Assembly: GCA_036510875.1 (NCBI GenBank)
Contig: DATCDE010000299.1
Span: 1-47,779 of the forward strand
Source: Actinomycetes bacterium
Lineage (GTDB): Bacteria > Actinomycetota > Actinomycetes > Prado026
Length of the DNA stretch: 47,779 nucleotides
Direction of reading: 5' to 3'
Shown: one piece after another, positions 25,884 through 36,017 of the stretch
Numbering within the stretch: the first letter of the stretch is position 1
Layout: each line of letters begins with the position of its first letter
The notes under the pieces: generated by a model
What the model saw: the letters and a program-made list of their open reading frames with translations, nothing else
The model's database searches: none
Told to the model about the DNA's origin: nothing
Made by a program: the position numbers and the translations under genes

Positions 25884-26459
25884 ATGAGTGACGGCACCCG
25901 GCGAACCATCCTGGACACCGCGGCCGCCGTCCTCGGCAGGCACAGCGGCGCCTCGCTGGCCGACATCGCCACCGCCGCCGGTGTCGGGCGCACCACCGTG
26001 CACCGCTACTTCGCCACCCGGACCGACCTGCTGCACGCCCTCGCCCTGGACGCCCTCGAGCGGGTCGAGCAGGCCGTCACCGCGGCCCGGCCGAACGCCG
26101 ACGAGCCGCTGGCCGTGATCGTCGAGCGGGTCGCCACCGGGCTGCTGCCGCTGGCCGACGAGATGCACTTCCTCGGCACCGGCGCGCAGGTGTGGGACCT
26201 GCCCGACCTGGTCGAGCGCTGGTACGACGTGAGCCGGCCGCTCGAGGACACCGTCCGGCGGGCCCAGCGCAGCGGCGAGGTGCGCCCCGACCTGCCGGTG
26301 GCCTGGGTGGTCGACCTGTTCGTGGCCGCGGTGTTCGCGGCCTCCGACGGCATCGCCGACGGCCGCCTCGCCCGCCGGGACGCCGTCCCGCTGGTGGTCG
26401 GCACCCTGCTGGACGGCGTCGGCACGAGCGCCGGCACCGCCGCCCGGAGCCGGTCGTGA
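25884..26459 (+). CDS. TetR-family transcriptional regulator
   Basis: The product is 191 residues. The N-terminal helix-turn-helix reads ASLADIATAAGVGRTTVHRYFATRTDLL, the standard TetR recognition pattern. The C-terminal ligand domain is unassigned. The ATG at 25884 directly abuts an overlapping palindrome, a likely operator. Its stop overlaps the MFS start as GTGA, so it probably represses this exporter, and perhaps the divergent aldehyde dehydrogenase. Confidence 0.9.
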   Translation: MSDGTRRTILDTAAAVLGRHSGASLADIATAAGVGRTTVHRYFATRTDLLHALALDALERVEQAVTAARPNADEPLAVIVERVATGLLPLADEMHFLGTGAQVWDLPDLVERWYDVSRPLEDTVRRAQRSGEVRPDLPVAWVVDLFVAAVFAASDGIADGRLARRDAVPLVVGTLLDGVGTSAGTAARSRS

Positions 26460-27721
26460 CCGACACCCTGCCGGCCGTGTCCGGCGCCCCCGCGTCCGGC
26501 GCCGAAGCGCCGACCGCCACCCGGCACTGGGCGCCGTTCCTGGCGCTGGAGACGGCGACCTTGCTCTCGGCCGTGGGCAACGGGATCACGCTGGTCGCGC
26601 TGCCCTGGCTGGTCCTCGACGTGACCGGCCGGGCCACCGCCGCCGGCCTGGTCAGTGGGGTGGCCGCCGTCCCGCTGCTGCTGGCCGCGCTGTTCTCCGG
26701 CACCGTGGTCGACCGGCTCGGCCGCCGCCCCACGGCCATCGCGTCCGACCTGCTCTCCGGGCTCGCCGTCGCCGCGATCCCGGTCGTCGCGGTGGTCGGC
26801 CGGCTGAGCCTGGGCTGGCTGCTGCTGCTCGCGGCGCTGGCCGCGCTGTTCCCGCCGTCCGGGGCGACCGCGCGGGCCGCCGTCCTCCCGGAGGCCGGCC
26901 GCGCGGCCCGGCTGCCGCTGGAGCGGGCCAACGCCGTCCACGAGGCGGTGTTCGGGGTGGCTTTCCTGGTCGCCCCGGCCGTCGGCGGTGTGCTCATCGC
27001 GCTCATCGGCGCGCAGGCCACGCTGTGGGTCCCGGCGGTCGGGTACGCCACCGCCGCGCTGGCCATGCTGCTGCTGCGGGTCGAGGGCGCGGGCCGCGGC
27101 CAGCACGCCCACGACCACGAGCCGGCCGGCTGGTGGACCGAGACCCGGGAGGGGCTGCGGTTCGTCTGGCGCGACCCGGCGCTGCGGGCCGTCGCCATCG
27201 TGTACACCGCGGTCATCGGGGTGTGGCTGCCGATCGAGGGCGTCGTGCTGCCGGTGCTGTTCCGGGACCAGGGGGAGCCCGCGCGGCTCGGCCTGGTGCT
27301 CATGGGGATGAGCGGCGGCGCGGTCGTGGGCGCCCTGCTGTACGGCTGGCGGGGGCACCGGGTGCCGCGCCGCACCGCCGTCCTCATCGCGCTGGTCGGC
27401 ACCTCCCTGCCGGTGCTTGGCATGGCGCTGCAGCCACCGATCAGCGCGATGGTGGGGCTCGCCTTCGCCAGCGGCGTGCTCTACGGGCCGGTCAACCCGA
27501 TCGCCAACGTCGTCATGATGGAGCGGTCGCCGAACCGGCTGCGCGGCCGGGTCGTGGGGGTGCTCACCTCGCTGGCGTACGCGGCCGGCCCGGTCGGGCT
27601 GCTGGCCACCGGTCCGCTGGTGGACCGCCTCGGCGTCGAGACGACCTTCGTGCTGCTGGCCGTCGCGCTGCTCGCCGTGTGCGTCGCCGCGTTCACACTC
27701 GATGGCCTGCGCCACCTCTGA
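26456..27721 (+). CDS. MFS transporter (drug efflux type)
   Basis: The product is 421 residues with about twelve membrane segments. The cytoplasmic loop after span 2 has VVDRLGRRPTA, matching the MFS motif A. A His-rich stretch (GQHAHDHE) lies in the central loop. The MFS_3-like arrangement and the coupling to tetR suggest export of a toxic compound. Substrate unknown. Confidence 0.88.
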   Translation: MTDTLPAVSGAPASGAEAPTATRHWAPFLALETATLLSAVGNGITLVALPWLVLDVTGRATAAGLVSGVAAVPLLLAALFSGTVVDRLGRRPTAIASDLLSGLAVAAIPVVAVVGRLSLGWLLLLAALAALFPPSGATARAAVLPEAGRAARLPLERANAVHEAVFGVAFLVAPAVGGVLIALIGAQATLWVPAVGYATAALAMLLLRVEGAGRGQHAHDHEPAGWWTETREGLRFVWRDPALRAVAIVYTAVIGVWLPIEGVVLPVLFRDQGEPARLGLVLMGMSGGAVVGALLYGWRGHRVPRRTAVLIALVGTSLPVLGMALQPPISAMVGLAFASGVLYGPVNPIANVVMMERSPNRLRGRVVGVLTSLAYAAGPVGLLATGPLVDRLGVETTFVLLAVALLAVCVAAFTLDGLRHL

Positions 27722-27768
27722 CCTGTCCGGGTGCGGACGACGTAGAGCCCGTCCTCACCCTGACAAGT
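27721..27768. repeat. Dispersed hairpin repeat, family A copy 3
   Basis: Begins at the last base of the MFS stop codon. Left CCTGTCCGGGTGCGGACGA, right CGTCCTCACCCTGACAAGT; the pairing has more mismatches than in the other copies. It precedes the TPP-enzyme gene by about 19 bp. Confidence 0.75.
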
Positions 27769-27787
27769 CGTAGGGGAGACTCCTGCC

Positions 27788-29419
27788 ATGAGCTCCGTCA
27801 CGACGGCCGCCGCCGTGCTCGACGTCCTCGCCCAGGCCGGCGTCACCACCGCGTTCGGGCTGCCCGGCGTGCACAACCTGGCCCTGTGGCAGGCCCAGGA
27901 CGACGGCCGCCCGCGCATCGTCGGCGTCCGGCACGAGCAGACCACCGGCTACGCCGCGGACGGGCTGGCCAGGGCCACCGGCGGGCTCGGCGTCGCGCTC
28001 ACCACCACCGGACCGGGCGCCGCCAACGCGGTGGCCGCCTTCGGTGAGGCCGCGGCCTCCCAGTCCCCGCTGCTGCTCATCGCCTCCGACGTGCCGCAGC
28101 GGCTGCGCCGGCCCGGCGTCGTCCGCGGGCTGCTGCACGAGAGCCGCGACCAGGCCGCGCTGTTCGAGCCGCTGGCCAAGGCCGTCTACCGGCCGACCAC
28201 CCCCATCGCCGCGGTCGAGGCGGTGGCCCGCGCCACCGCCCTCGCCATGACCGCCCCACGCGGCCCGGTCTACGTCGGGATCCCCAGCGACGTGCTCTGC
28301 GAGCCGATCCCGGACGGCTGGACGCCGCCCGCGCCGCACCCGGCGGCCCCGACCGCCCCCGACCCGGCCGACGTCGACGCCGCCCTGCAGCTGCTCAACG
28401 CCGCCGACAGCGTCGTCGTGTGGGCTGGCGGCGGCGCGGTGTCCAGCGGCGCCGCCGAGGCGGTCACCGAGCTGGCCTGGCGGCTCGGCGCCCCGGTGGT
28501 CACCACCTTCGGCGCCCGCGGCCTGCTGCCCGCGGGGCACGCGCTGCTCGTCGACGCCCCGCCGCACGAGCCGGATGTCGCCGCGCTGATCGGCTCGGCC
28601 GACCTGCTCGTCGTGGTCGGCAGCGACCTCGACGGCATGGACACCCGCAACTGGTCCACCCCGTTCCCGACCCGCACCATCGCGATCAACGTCGACCCCG
28701 CGGACGCCGTCAAGAACCATCCGGCGGACGTCGTCATCGCCGCGGACGCCCGGCTGGCCTGCGACGCGCTCGCGGTCCGGCTGCCGCAGCGCACCCCCTG
28801 GGCGGACGCCGTCTTCCTCATGGGCCCGACCATCCGCCAGCGGGTCGCCGAGGACCCGCGTACCGCGGACGCCGCCGCGCTGCTCGAGTCGGTCGAAAGT
28901 GGCTGGCCGGCCGCAGGCAACGTGGTCTGCGACATGGCCGTGGCCGGCTACTGGGTCGGCGGGTACGCCGCGATGTCCCGGCCCCGCCGGTTGCAGTACC
29001 CGGTCGGCTGGGGCACCCTCGGCTACGCCCTGCCCGCCGCGGTCGGCGCCGCGCACGCCGGCGCGCCGGTGCTCGCGATCTGCGGGGACGGCGGCCTGGC
29101 GATGGCTCTCGGCGAGCTCGCCACCCTGGTCCAGGAGCGGCTGCCGGTCACCGTCCTCCTCGTGGACGACGGCGGCTACGGGATGCTCCGGTTCGACCAG
29201 CGCGCCGCCGCCCGGCAGCAGGGCGTGGACCTGGTCGGCCCGGACTGGGCGGCGCTCGGAGCCGCGTTCGGCCTGTCGGTGGTCACGGTGGGCTCGCCGG
29301 GCGAGCCGCTGCGCGCGGCGCTGGCCGAGGCGGCCGCGGCCGGCGGGCCACGGCTGGTCGTGCTGCCTGCCGCGCTGTACCCCCCGCGGACGACGTCCCC
29401 GCGCTGGGGCGACACCTGA
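27788..29419 (+). CDS. TPP-dependent enzyme, acetolactate synthase-like
   Basis: The product is 543 residues with the three-domain layout of this superfamily. The N-terminal Pyr domain has the catalytic Glu in RHEQTTGYAADG (about residue 51), and a central Rossmann-like domain follows. The C-terminal PP domain has the TPP/Mg motif CGDGGLAMALGELATLVQE followed by the Gly-Tyr-Gly-Met end of the motif. It could be an acetolactate synthase catalytic subunit, a benzoylformate-type decarboxylase or sulfoacetaldehyde-type lyase; there is no regulatory subunit gene nearby. ATG at 27788, after TAGGGGAG. Confidence 0.88.
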   Translation: MSSVTTAAAVLDVLAQAGVTTAFGLPGVHNLALWQAQDDGRPRIVGVRHEQTTGYAADGLARATGGLGVALTTTGPGAANAVAAFGEAAASQSPLLLIASDVPQRLRRPGVVRGLLHESRDQAALFEPLAKAVYRPTTPIAAVEAVARATALAMTAPRGPVYVGIPSDVLCEPIPDGWTPPAPHPAAPTAPDPADVDAALQLLNAADSVVVWAGGGAVSSGAAEAVTELAWRLGAPVVTTFGARGLLPAGHALLVDAPPHEPDVAALIGSADLLVVVGSDLDGMDTRNWSTPFPTRTIAINVDPADAVKNHPADVVIAADARLACDALAVRLPQRTPWADAVFLMGPTIRQRVAEDPRTADAAALLESVESGWPAAGNVVCDMAVAGYWVGGYAAMSRPRRLQYPVGWGTLGYALPAAVGAAHAGAPVLAICGDGGLAMALGELATLVQERLPVTVLLVDDGGYGMLRFDQRAAARQQGVDLVGPDWAALGAAFGLSVVTVGSPGEPLRAALAEAAAAGGPRLVVLPAALYPPRTTSPRWGDT

Positions 29420-29437
29420 CCGCACCGGTCATCCCGG

Positions 29438-29443
29438 TAGCCT
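29438..29443 (+). promoter_or_regulatory. -10 element TAGCCT, leaderless promoter of the EamA gene
   Basis: It ends 6 nt before the GTG at 29450. Confidence 0.45.
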
Positions 29444-29449
29444 CCGCTG

Positions 29450-30430
29450 GTGGTCGAGGCGATCGTTCCGGTGCCGTCGGCGCCGTCGGTGCCCGACCCG
29501 CGGCTGCGCACCGGCTACGCGATGGCGGTCTGCGCATCGGTGCTGTTCGCCGTCAACGGCTCGGTCTCGAAGGTCATGCTGCTCGGTGGGATGCCGGCTC
29601 AGCGGCTCACCGAGCTGCGGTCGGCCGGTGCGTTCGTCGGCCTGCTCGTGCTGCTCGCGCTGACCCGGCCACGCAGCCTGAAGGTGACCGCCCGCGAGCT
29701 GCCCATGCTGGCGCTGTTCGGGGTGGCCGGCTTCGCGCTGGTGCAGTGGCTGTACTTCGTGGCCATCGTGCGGCTGCCGGTGGCCATAGCGCTGCTGCTG
29801 GAGTACACCGCCCCGCTGCTCGTCGCGCTGTGGGTCCGGTTCGTGGGCCGGGAGCCGGTCCGCCGCCGGCTGTGGGTCGGGCTGGCGCTGGCGCTGCTCG
29901 GTCTGGCACTCGTGGCCGAGGTCTGGGGCGGGGTGCAGCTGGACGGCCTGGGCGTGCTGGCCGCCCTCGGAGCCGCCGTCTCGCTGGCGGTCTACTTCGT
30001 CGTCGGGGAGCACTCGGTGTCCTCACGCGATCCTCTGTCGCTGACCTGCTACGCGTTCGGGTTCTCGACTCTGCTGTGGACGCTCGTCCAGCCCTGGTGG
30101 ACCTTCCCCTGGTCCCTGCTGGGCACCGACGTGTCGATGCTCGGCAACCTGGCCGACGTCCACCTGCCGATGTGGACGCTGGCGATCTGGCTGGTAGCGC
30201 TCGGCACCATCGTGCCGTTCAGCCTGATCATCGGCTCGCTGCGGCACCTGCGCGCCACCCAGGCCGGCATCGTCGGCATGACCGAGCCGGTGGTCGCCAC
30301 CCTGGTCGCGTTCGTCTGGCTGGCCGAGGCACTGGGCCCGGCCCAGCTCCTCGGCGGCGCCGTGGTGCTGTTCGGCGTCGTCCTGGCCGAGACCGCCCGC
30401 CCCGCGCCCGTCGACTTGTCCGACGGCTAG
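29450..30430 (+). CDS. EamA-family (DMT superfamily) transporter
   Basis: The product is 326 residues with ten membrane segments in two repeated EamA halves (about 20-155 and 165-315). The repeat ends LVALWVRFVGREPVRRRLWVG and LVAFVWLAEALGPAQLLGGAVV have the usual pattern. It is probably an amino acid or metabolite exporter. A leaderless GTG start is inferred from the -10 at 29438. Its stop overlaps the end of a decayed minus-strand gene. Confidence 0.88.
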   Translation: MVEAIVPVPSAPSVPDPRLRTGYAMAVCASVLFAVNGSVSKVMLLGGMPAQRLTELRSAGAFVGLLVLLALTRPRSLKVTARELPMLALFGVAGFALVQWLYFVAIVRLPVAIALLLEYTAPLLVALWVRFVGREPVRRRLWVGLALALLGLALVAEVWGGVQLDGLGVLAALGAAVSLAVYFVVGEHSVSSRDPLSLTCYAFGFSTLLWTLVQPWWTFPWSLLGTDVSMLGNLADVHLPMWTLAIWLVALGTIVPFSLIIGSLRHLRATQAGIVGMTEPVVATLVAFVWLAEALGPAQLLGGAVVLFGVVLAETARPAPVDLSDG

Positions 30431-30711
30431 GCGCCGGCGCACGGTACGGACGACGCCAGCCCAGAGCCACGTTGGCGGCGGCCAGCCCAGCGAACCAGAT
30501 CGTGTACGCCACCGTGACCAGCCACGCCGGACCACCGTGGTCCGCGCCGGTGAGGTGCCACACCACCGCCAGGACGACGTAGCTCACCGGAAGGGTCGGC
30601 AGCGAGACCGGCCAGGGTCAGGAGGAACGTCACAGCCTCCGTCGGGCGGAACCCAGCGACCCGGCCGTGCGGCCCCATCCAGCTGACCGTGAGCACGGCA
30701 ACGACGGCCAC
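30427..30711 (-). pseudogene. Small three-span membrane protein, frameshifted
   Basis: From the GTG at 30711 the frame encodes VAVVAVLTVSWMGPHGRVAG and TEAVTFLLTLAG, then turns Arg/Gly-rich. A second frame takes over near 30610 with VSYVVLAVVWHLTG and WLVTVAYTIWFAGLAAANVAL. Joined, they give a plausible membrane protein of about 95 residues. One extra base near 30605-30620 would explain the break. It is convergent with the EamA gene and upstream of VKOR; it may be a decayed accessory gene. Confidence 0.55.
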
Positions 30712-30726
30712 CTAGGGGTCGCGCGG

Positions 30727-31365
30727 TCAGCCGGCCAGGCCGGCCCAGACGAGCACCGCGAGCACGATCCACCAGCCGGCCCACACGATGAGGTCGCCGT
30801 TGGAGTGCACCACGAGGTCCAGCGCCCGGCCGGCCGACCCCTCGCCCAGCGTCCGCCGCCGGTGGTTCAGCCGGGTCAGCGCGGCACTGATGACGACCAC
30901 CGCCGTCACGATCCCGGTGCACCAGATGCACAGCGCACCGATGCGAAACGCCGTCTGGTACATGAACCACGAGGCGAAGCCGAGGAAGAAGACGGCCAGC
31001 CCCCACAGCGTGAGCAGGTAGGAGCGGCTGGCCCGGCTGCCGAGCACCCCAGCCAGCCCGCCGGAGGCGAGCAGCGCGAACAGGACCGCACCGACGAGGG
31101 CGTTCGGCGGCCCCAGCACCGACGACTGCCACGCGGTGAGCACGCTGCTGCAGGACACCACCGAGTTGATGTCGCAGGACAGCACGGTCGACGGCTGGTC
31201 GCTGATCGCGATCTTCTCGACGATCTGGATGCCGGTGAAGACGACGCCGGCCAGCCCGGCCACCAGGACGGCGGCCCACCAGCCGCGGCCACCGCTGGTG
31301 GGCGGGGCCTCCGGCTCGGGCGCGGCGGCGCGCCCGGACTGGGGCGTGCGGGACACAACGGCCAC
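30727..31365 (-). CDS. VKOR-family disulfide-bond oxidoreductase
   Basis: The product is 212 residues with about five membrane spans. The N-terminal Cys pair sits in SCDINSVVSCSSVL (Cys 64 and 72) and the catalytic pair in LCIWC (Cys 146 and 149), the VKOR arrangement. It re-oxidises a DsbA-like thioredoxin using quinone, making disulfides in exported proteins. I choose the GTG at 31365 because GGAGG precedes it at good spacing; an upstream reading to 31551 lacks membrane or family features. No DsbA gene lies beside it. Confidence 0.88.
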   Translation of the reverse strand: MAVVSRTPQSGRAAAPEPEAPPTSGGRGWWAAVLVAGLAGVVFTGIQIVEKIAISDQPSTVLSCDINSVVSCSSVLTAWQSSVLGPPNALVGAVLFALLASGGLAGVLGSRASRSYLLTLWGLAVFFLGFASWFMYQTAFRIGALCIWCTGIVTAVVVISAALTRLNHRRRTLGEGSAGRALDLVVHSNGDLIVWAGWWIVLAVLVWAGLAG

Positions 31366-31649
31366 GACGACCACCTCCGTGTGACCAGACTCGACGACGC
31401 AGCCCGCGAACCCAACGGGGAAGAGGTCCCGAATCCCCTTCCCTTCCTCCCCACGTCCGCAGCCAGTACGGCACCAGGTGGGTACTCGCGGGGCACAAGC
31501 TGAGTGCGCCGGCTCGGGTGTGGGCGGTCGCCAACGAGCCGACCGGCCCATTCCGTCCCGCGATGTCTGCTGGCTCGAGCAGCCCCTCCGCGGCCCGACC
31601 GGCCGGCAGCCAGCGCAAGTTCCTGCCGTTGCCGTACTGGTTTGGGGTG

Positions 31650-31694
31650 GACGGTCCCTTCGGTGCGTGCATCCGACGTTCCAGGACCTTCATC
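31650..31694 (-). repeat. Dispersed repeat, family B partial copy 2 (reverse)
   Basis: On the minus strand ATGAAGGTCC leads to GCACGCACCGAAGGGACC, matching both ends of the 22847 copy with a diverged middle. Confidence 0.5.
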
Positions 31695-32169
31695 CGGGGT
31701 CGTGGTCTGCCACGTCCGCGGCAAGCACACGGTGCCCGGCACCACGCCCACCCTGGTGGGGGGACGTCGCGACGGCTCGCTGATCTTCGACCCGGGGCGC
31801 GACGGCACGGCTGCTTCGGGCTGGTTGGAGAACTCGCGCTACACCAGCGACCGGTCGGCCCGCACCCGGAAGTGGCCGTACCCGGCGTTCGTCGAGGTGT
31901 CCCTGCAGTGCCCGGACGACCCGCCTGCTCCGACCGCGTCACCGATCGCCGTCGCGTCCATGCCGCCGTACGCCGTGCTGGACCCCCGCGCGTCAACCCC
32001 GCCGAAGACCTGGTGCTTCAGCGACACGACCCCCTGGGCGGACTGTCCCGTCTGCCCGTTCGGGACCTTCATGAAGGGCGCACTTGTGCGGCCATGCGCA
32101 CAGAAGGGACCCTTCATGCAGAAAGGGGGTGGCGCGTGGACGACGGTCGGCACGACGCCTACGCGGTGA
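31663..32169 (+). CDS. Coding-like stretch, unrecognised, perhaps a gene remnant
   Basis: Between VKOR and the gene at 32136 (770 bp) the only coding-like frame is this one. From about 31700 to 32060 nearly every codon ends in G or C, with protein-like sequence such as CHVRGKHTVPGTT, SGWLENSRYTSDRSARTRK and WPYPAFVEVSLQCPDDP. Starts at GTG 31663 or GTG 31702 are possible. The last 30 residues are encoded by a family B repeat (32072-32129), and the frame overlaps the next gene, so the true end is doubtful. I do not recognise the product; it may be a truncated secreted protein. The interval 31366-31662 holds no convincing gene. Confidence 0.3.
   Translation: MRASDVPGPSSGVVVCHVRGKHTVPGTTPTLVGGRRDGSLIFDPGRDGTAASGWLENSRYTSDRSARTRKWPYPAFVEVSLQCPDDPPAPTASPIAVASMPPYAVLDPRASTPPKTWCFSDTTPWADCPVCPFGTFMKGALVRPCAQKGPFMQKGGGAWTTVGTTPTR
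32072..32129 (+). repeat. Dispersed repeat, family B copy 3
   Basis: About 51 of 58 positions match 22847-22904. An additional palindrome CCTTCATGAAGG (32066-32077) overlaps its left end. The 3' A/G run (GAAAGGGGG) provides the probable ribosome binding site of the gene at 32136. Confidence 0.85.
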
Positions 32170-32780
32170 CCCGGCACGCCCTGCACGGGGTCGCCGAGCT
32201 GCTGCTGGCCGGGCCCCAGCACCGGCGCAGCGGGACCATCCGGCTGCGGGTCACGCCCGGCGGCTTCGGCACCGTCGCGGAGCCCGAGCTGCGGGTCGAG
32301 GGCCTCGACCTGGTCTCGCCCCGGAGCCGGGTCGCCATGGACGGCGTCACCTACGCCGACCTCGGTGCCGCCCTGGGCCTGGCCGCCGGCGCCCCGCAGG
32401 ACCTCTACTCCGACGGCTCGGGCGCGGCGCTCGCTGACGTCGTCCGGCTCGACCCCGACGCGACCCGCGCGCTGGCCACGGCCCTGGCCACCGGCGACGC
32501 CGCCCTGCACCGGCTCGATCCGACCCAGCCGCCGGTGCTGTGGCCGGAGCACTTCGACGTCGGCATCTCCCTCGACGAGGTCAACTACGGCGTCTCCTCC
32601 GGCGACGGGTACCTGCCCGAGCCGTACGCCTACGTCGGGCCGTGGCGGCCACGCACCGGCGGCTTCTGGAGCGCGCCGTTCGGTGCCGCTCGGCCGCTCG
32701 CCGAGCTCGGCCAGAACGACGCCGACGCCGTCCTGGCCTTCTTCCACGAGGGACGCCGCCGCGCCGCGGAAGCGACCTGA
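32136..32780 (+). CDS. Conserved hypothetical protein beside the GH63-like gene
   Basis: A 214-residue soluble protein from the GTG at 32136, whose ribosome binding site (AAAGGGGG) is the tail of the repeat. Distinct motifs are AVTRHALHGVAELLLAGPQ at the start and ISLDEVNYGVSSGDGYLPEPYAYVGPW near the end. I recall this pattern only as a hypothetical actinobacterial protein. It is followed after about 95 bp and another repeat copy by the glucosidase gene. Function not assigned. Confidence 0.75.
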   Translation: MDDGRHDAYAVTRHALHGVAELLLAGPQHRRSGTIRLRVTPGGFGTVAEPELRVEGLDLVSPRSRVAMDGVTYADLGAALGLAAGAPQDLYSDGSGAALADVVRLDPDATRALATALATGDAALHRLDPTQPPVLWPEHFDVGISLDEVNYGVSSGDGYLPEPYAYVGPWRPRTGGFWSAPFGAARPLAELGQNDADAVLAFFHEGRRRAAEAT

Positions 32781-32803
32781 CCGAGACCCGGGCGCCGCAG
32801 GCA

Positions 32804-32861
32804 GGAAGGGTGGGTTGTTGCGGCAGTGCGCGCAGAAGGGACCCTTCCCGCGGGAAGGAGT
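32804..32861 (+). repeat. Dispersed repeat, family B copy 4
   Basis: Diverged copy with GGAAGGGTGGG at the left and GCGCAGAAGGGACCCTTC at the right. It ends about 14 bp before the ATG at 32876 of the glucosidase gene. Confidence 0.7.
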
Positions 32862-32875
32862 GCGAGGGTGAGCAG

Positions 32876-35530
<2,655 letters not shown>

Positions 35531-35582
35531 CCCCTGGCGCCCGATGGCGGAACGCCGGGCCGGGCGCCCGCGTCCTAGCAAC

Positions 35583-36017
35583 GTGACCGCCGTCCGTCGC
35601 ACCACACTCGTCAGCGGCCTGCTCGTGGCCGGCGTCCTGCTCGCGGCCTGCGGCAGCCAGCAGGCTGGTGACGGCACCGGCAGCGCGAGACCGAGCGCGA
35701 CGACCCAGCTCACCGTCACCGCGCGGATGGCACCGACCGCGGCCGCCCAGACCTGGACCCTCACCTGCGACCCGGCCGGCGGCAGCCATCCGGACCCGAC
35801 CGCGGCGTGCGCCGAGCTGGCCGCAGCGACCGACCCGTTCAGCCCCACCCCGGCGGACCGCGCCTGCACGATGATCTACGGCGGTGCGCAGACCGCGACC
35901 ATCACCGGCACCTACCGCGGCCGCGCAGTCGACGCTAGCTACCAGCGCTCCAACGGCTGCGAGATCGCCCGCTGGGACGCGATCGCCACCGTCCTGGTCA
36001 TCCCCGGCGGCGCCTGA
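35583..36017 (+). CDS. Subtilisin-inhibitor-like (SSI) lipoprotein
   Basis: The product is 144 residues. The lipobox LLAAC gives Cys 23, then a Thr/Ser-rich tether. The mature domain has TLTCDPAGGSHPDPTAACAEL and CTMIYGGAQTATITGTYRGR, then YQRSNGCEIARWDAI: four Cys at the spacing of the two SSI disulfides. The segment CTMIY aligns with the SSI reactive loop CPMVY, with Met at P1, so inhibition of subtilisin-like proteases is plausible. Unlike classical secreted SSI, it would be anchored to the membrane. Its 3' end overlaps the P-type ATPase gene by about 20 bp. Confidence 0.85.
   Translation: MTAVRRTTLVSGLLVAGVLLAACGSQQAGDGTGSARPSATTQLTVTARMAPTAAAQTWTLTCDPAGGSHPDPTAACAELAAATDPFSPTPADRACTMIYGGAQTATITGTYRGRAVDASYQRSNGCEIARWDAIATVLVIPGGA

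Noticed and set aside
25787-25996. Longer N-terminus for the aldehyde dehydrogenase
   Set aside because: It would cross the family A repeat, the TetR operator and the tetR start.
31366-31551. Longer N-terminus for the VKOR gene
   Set aside because: The extension is Arg/Pro-rich and unlike the family; the GTG at 31365 has a good ribosome binding site.
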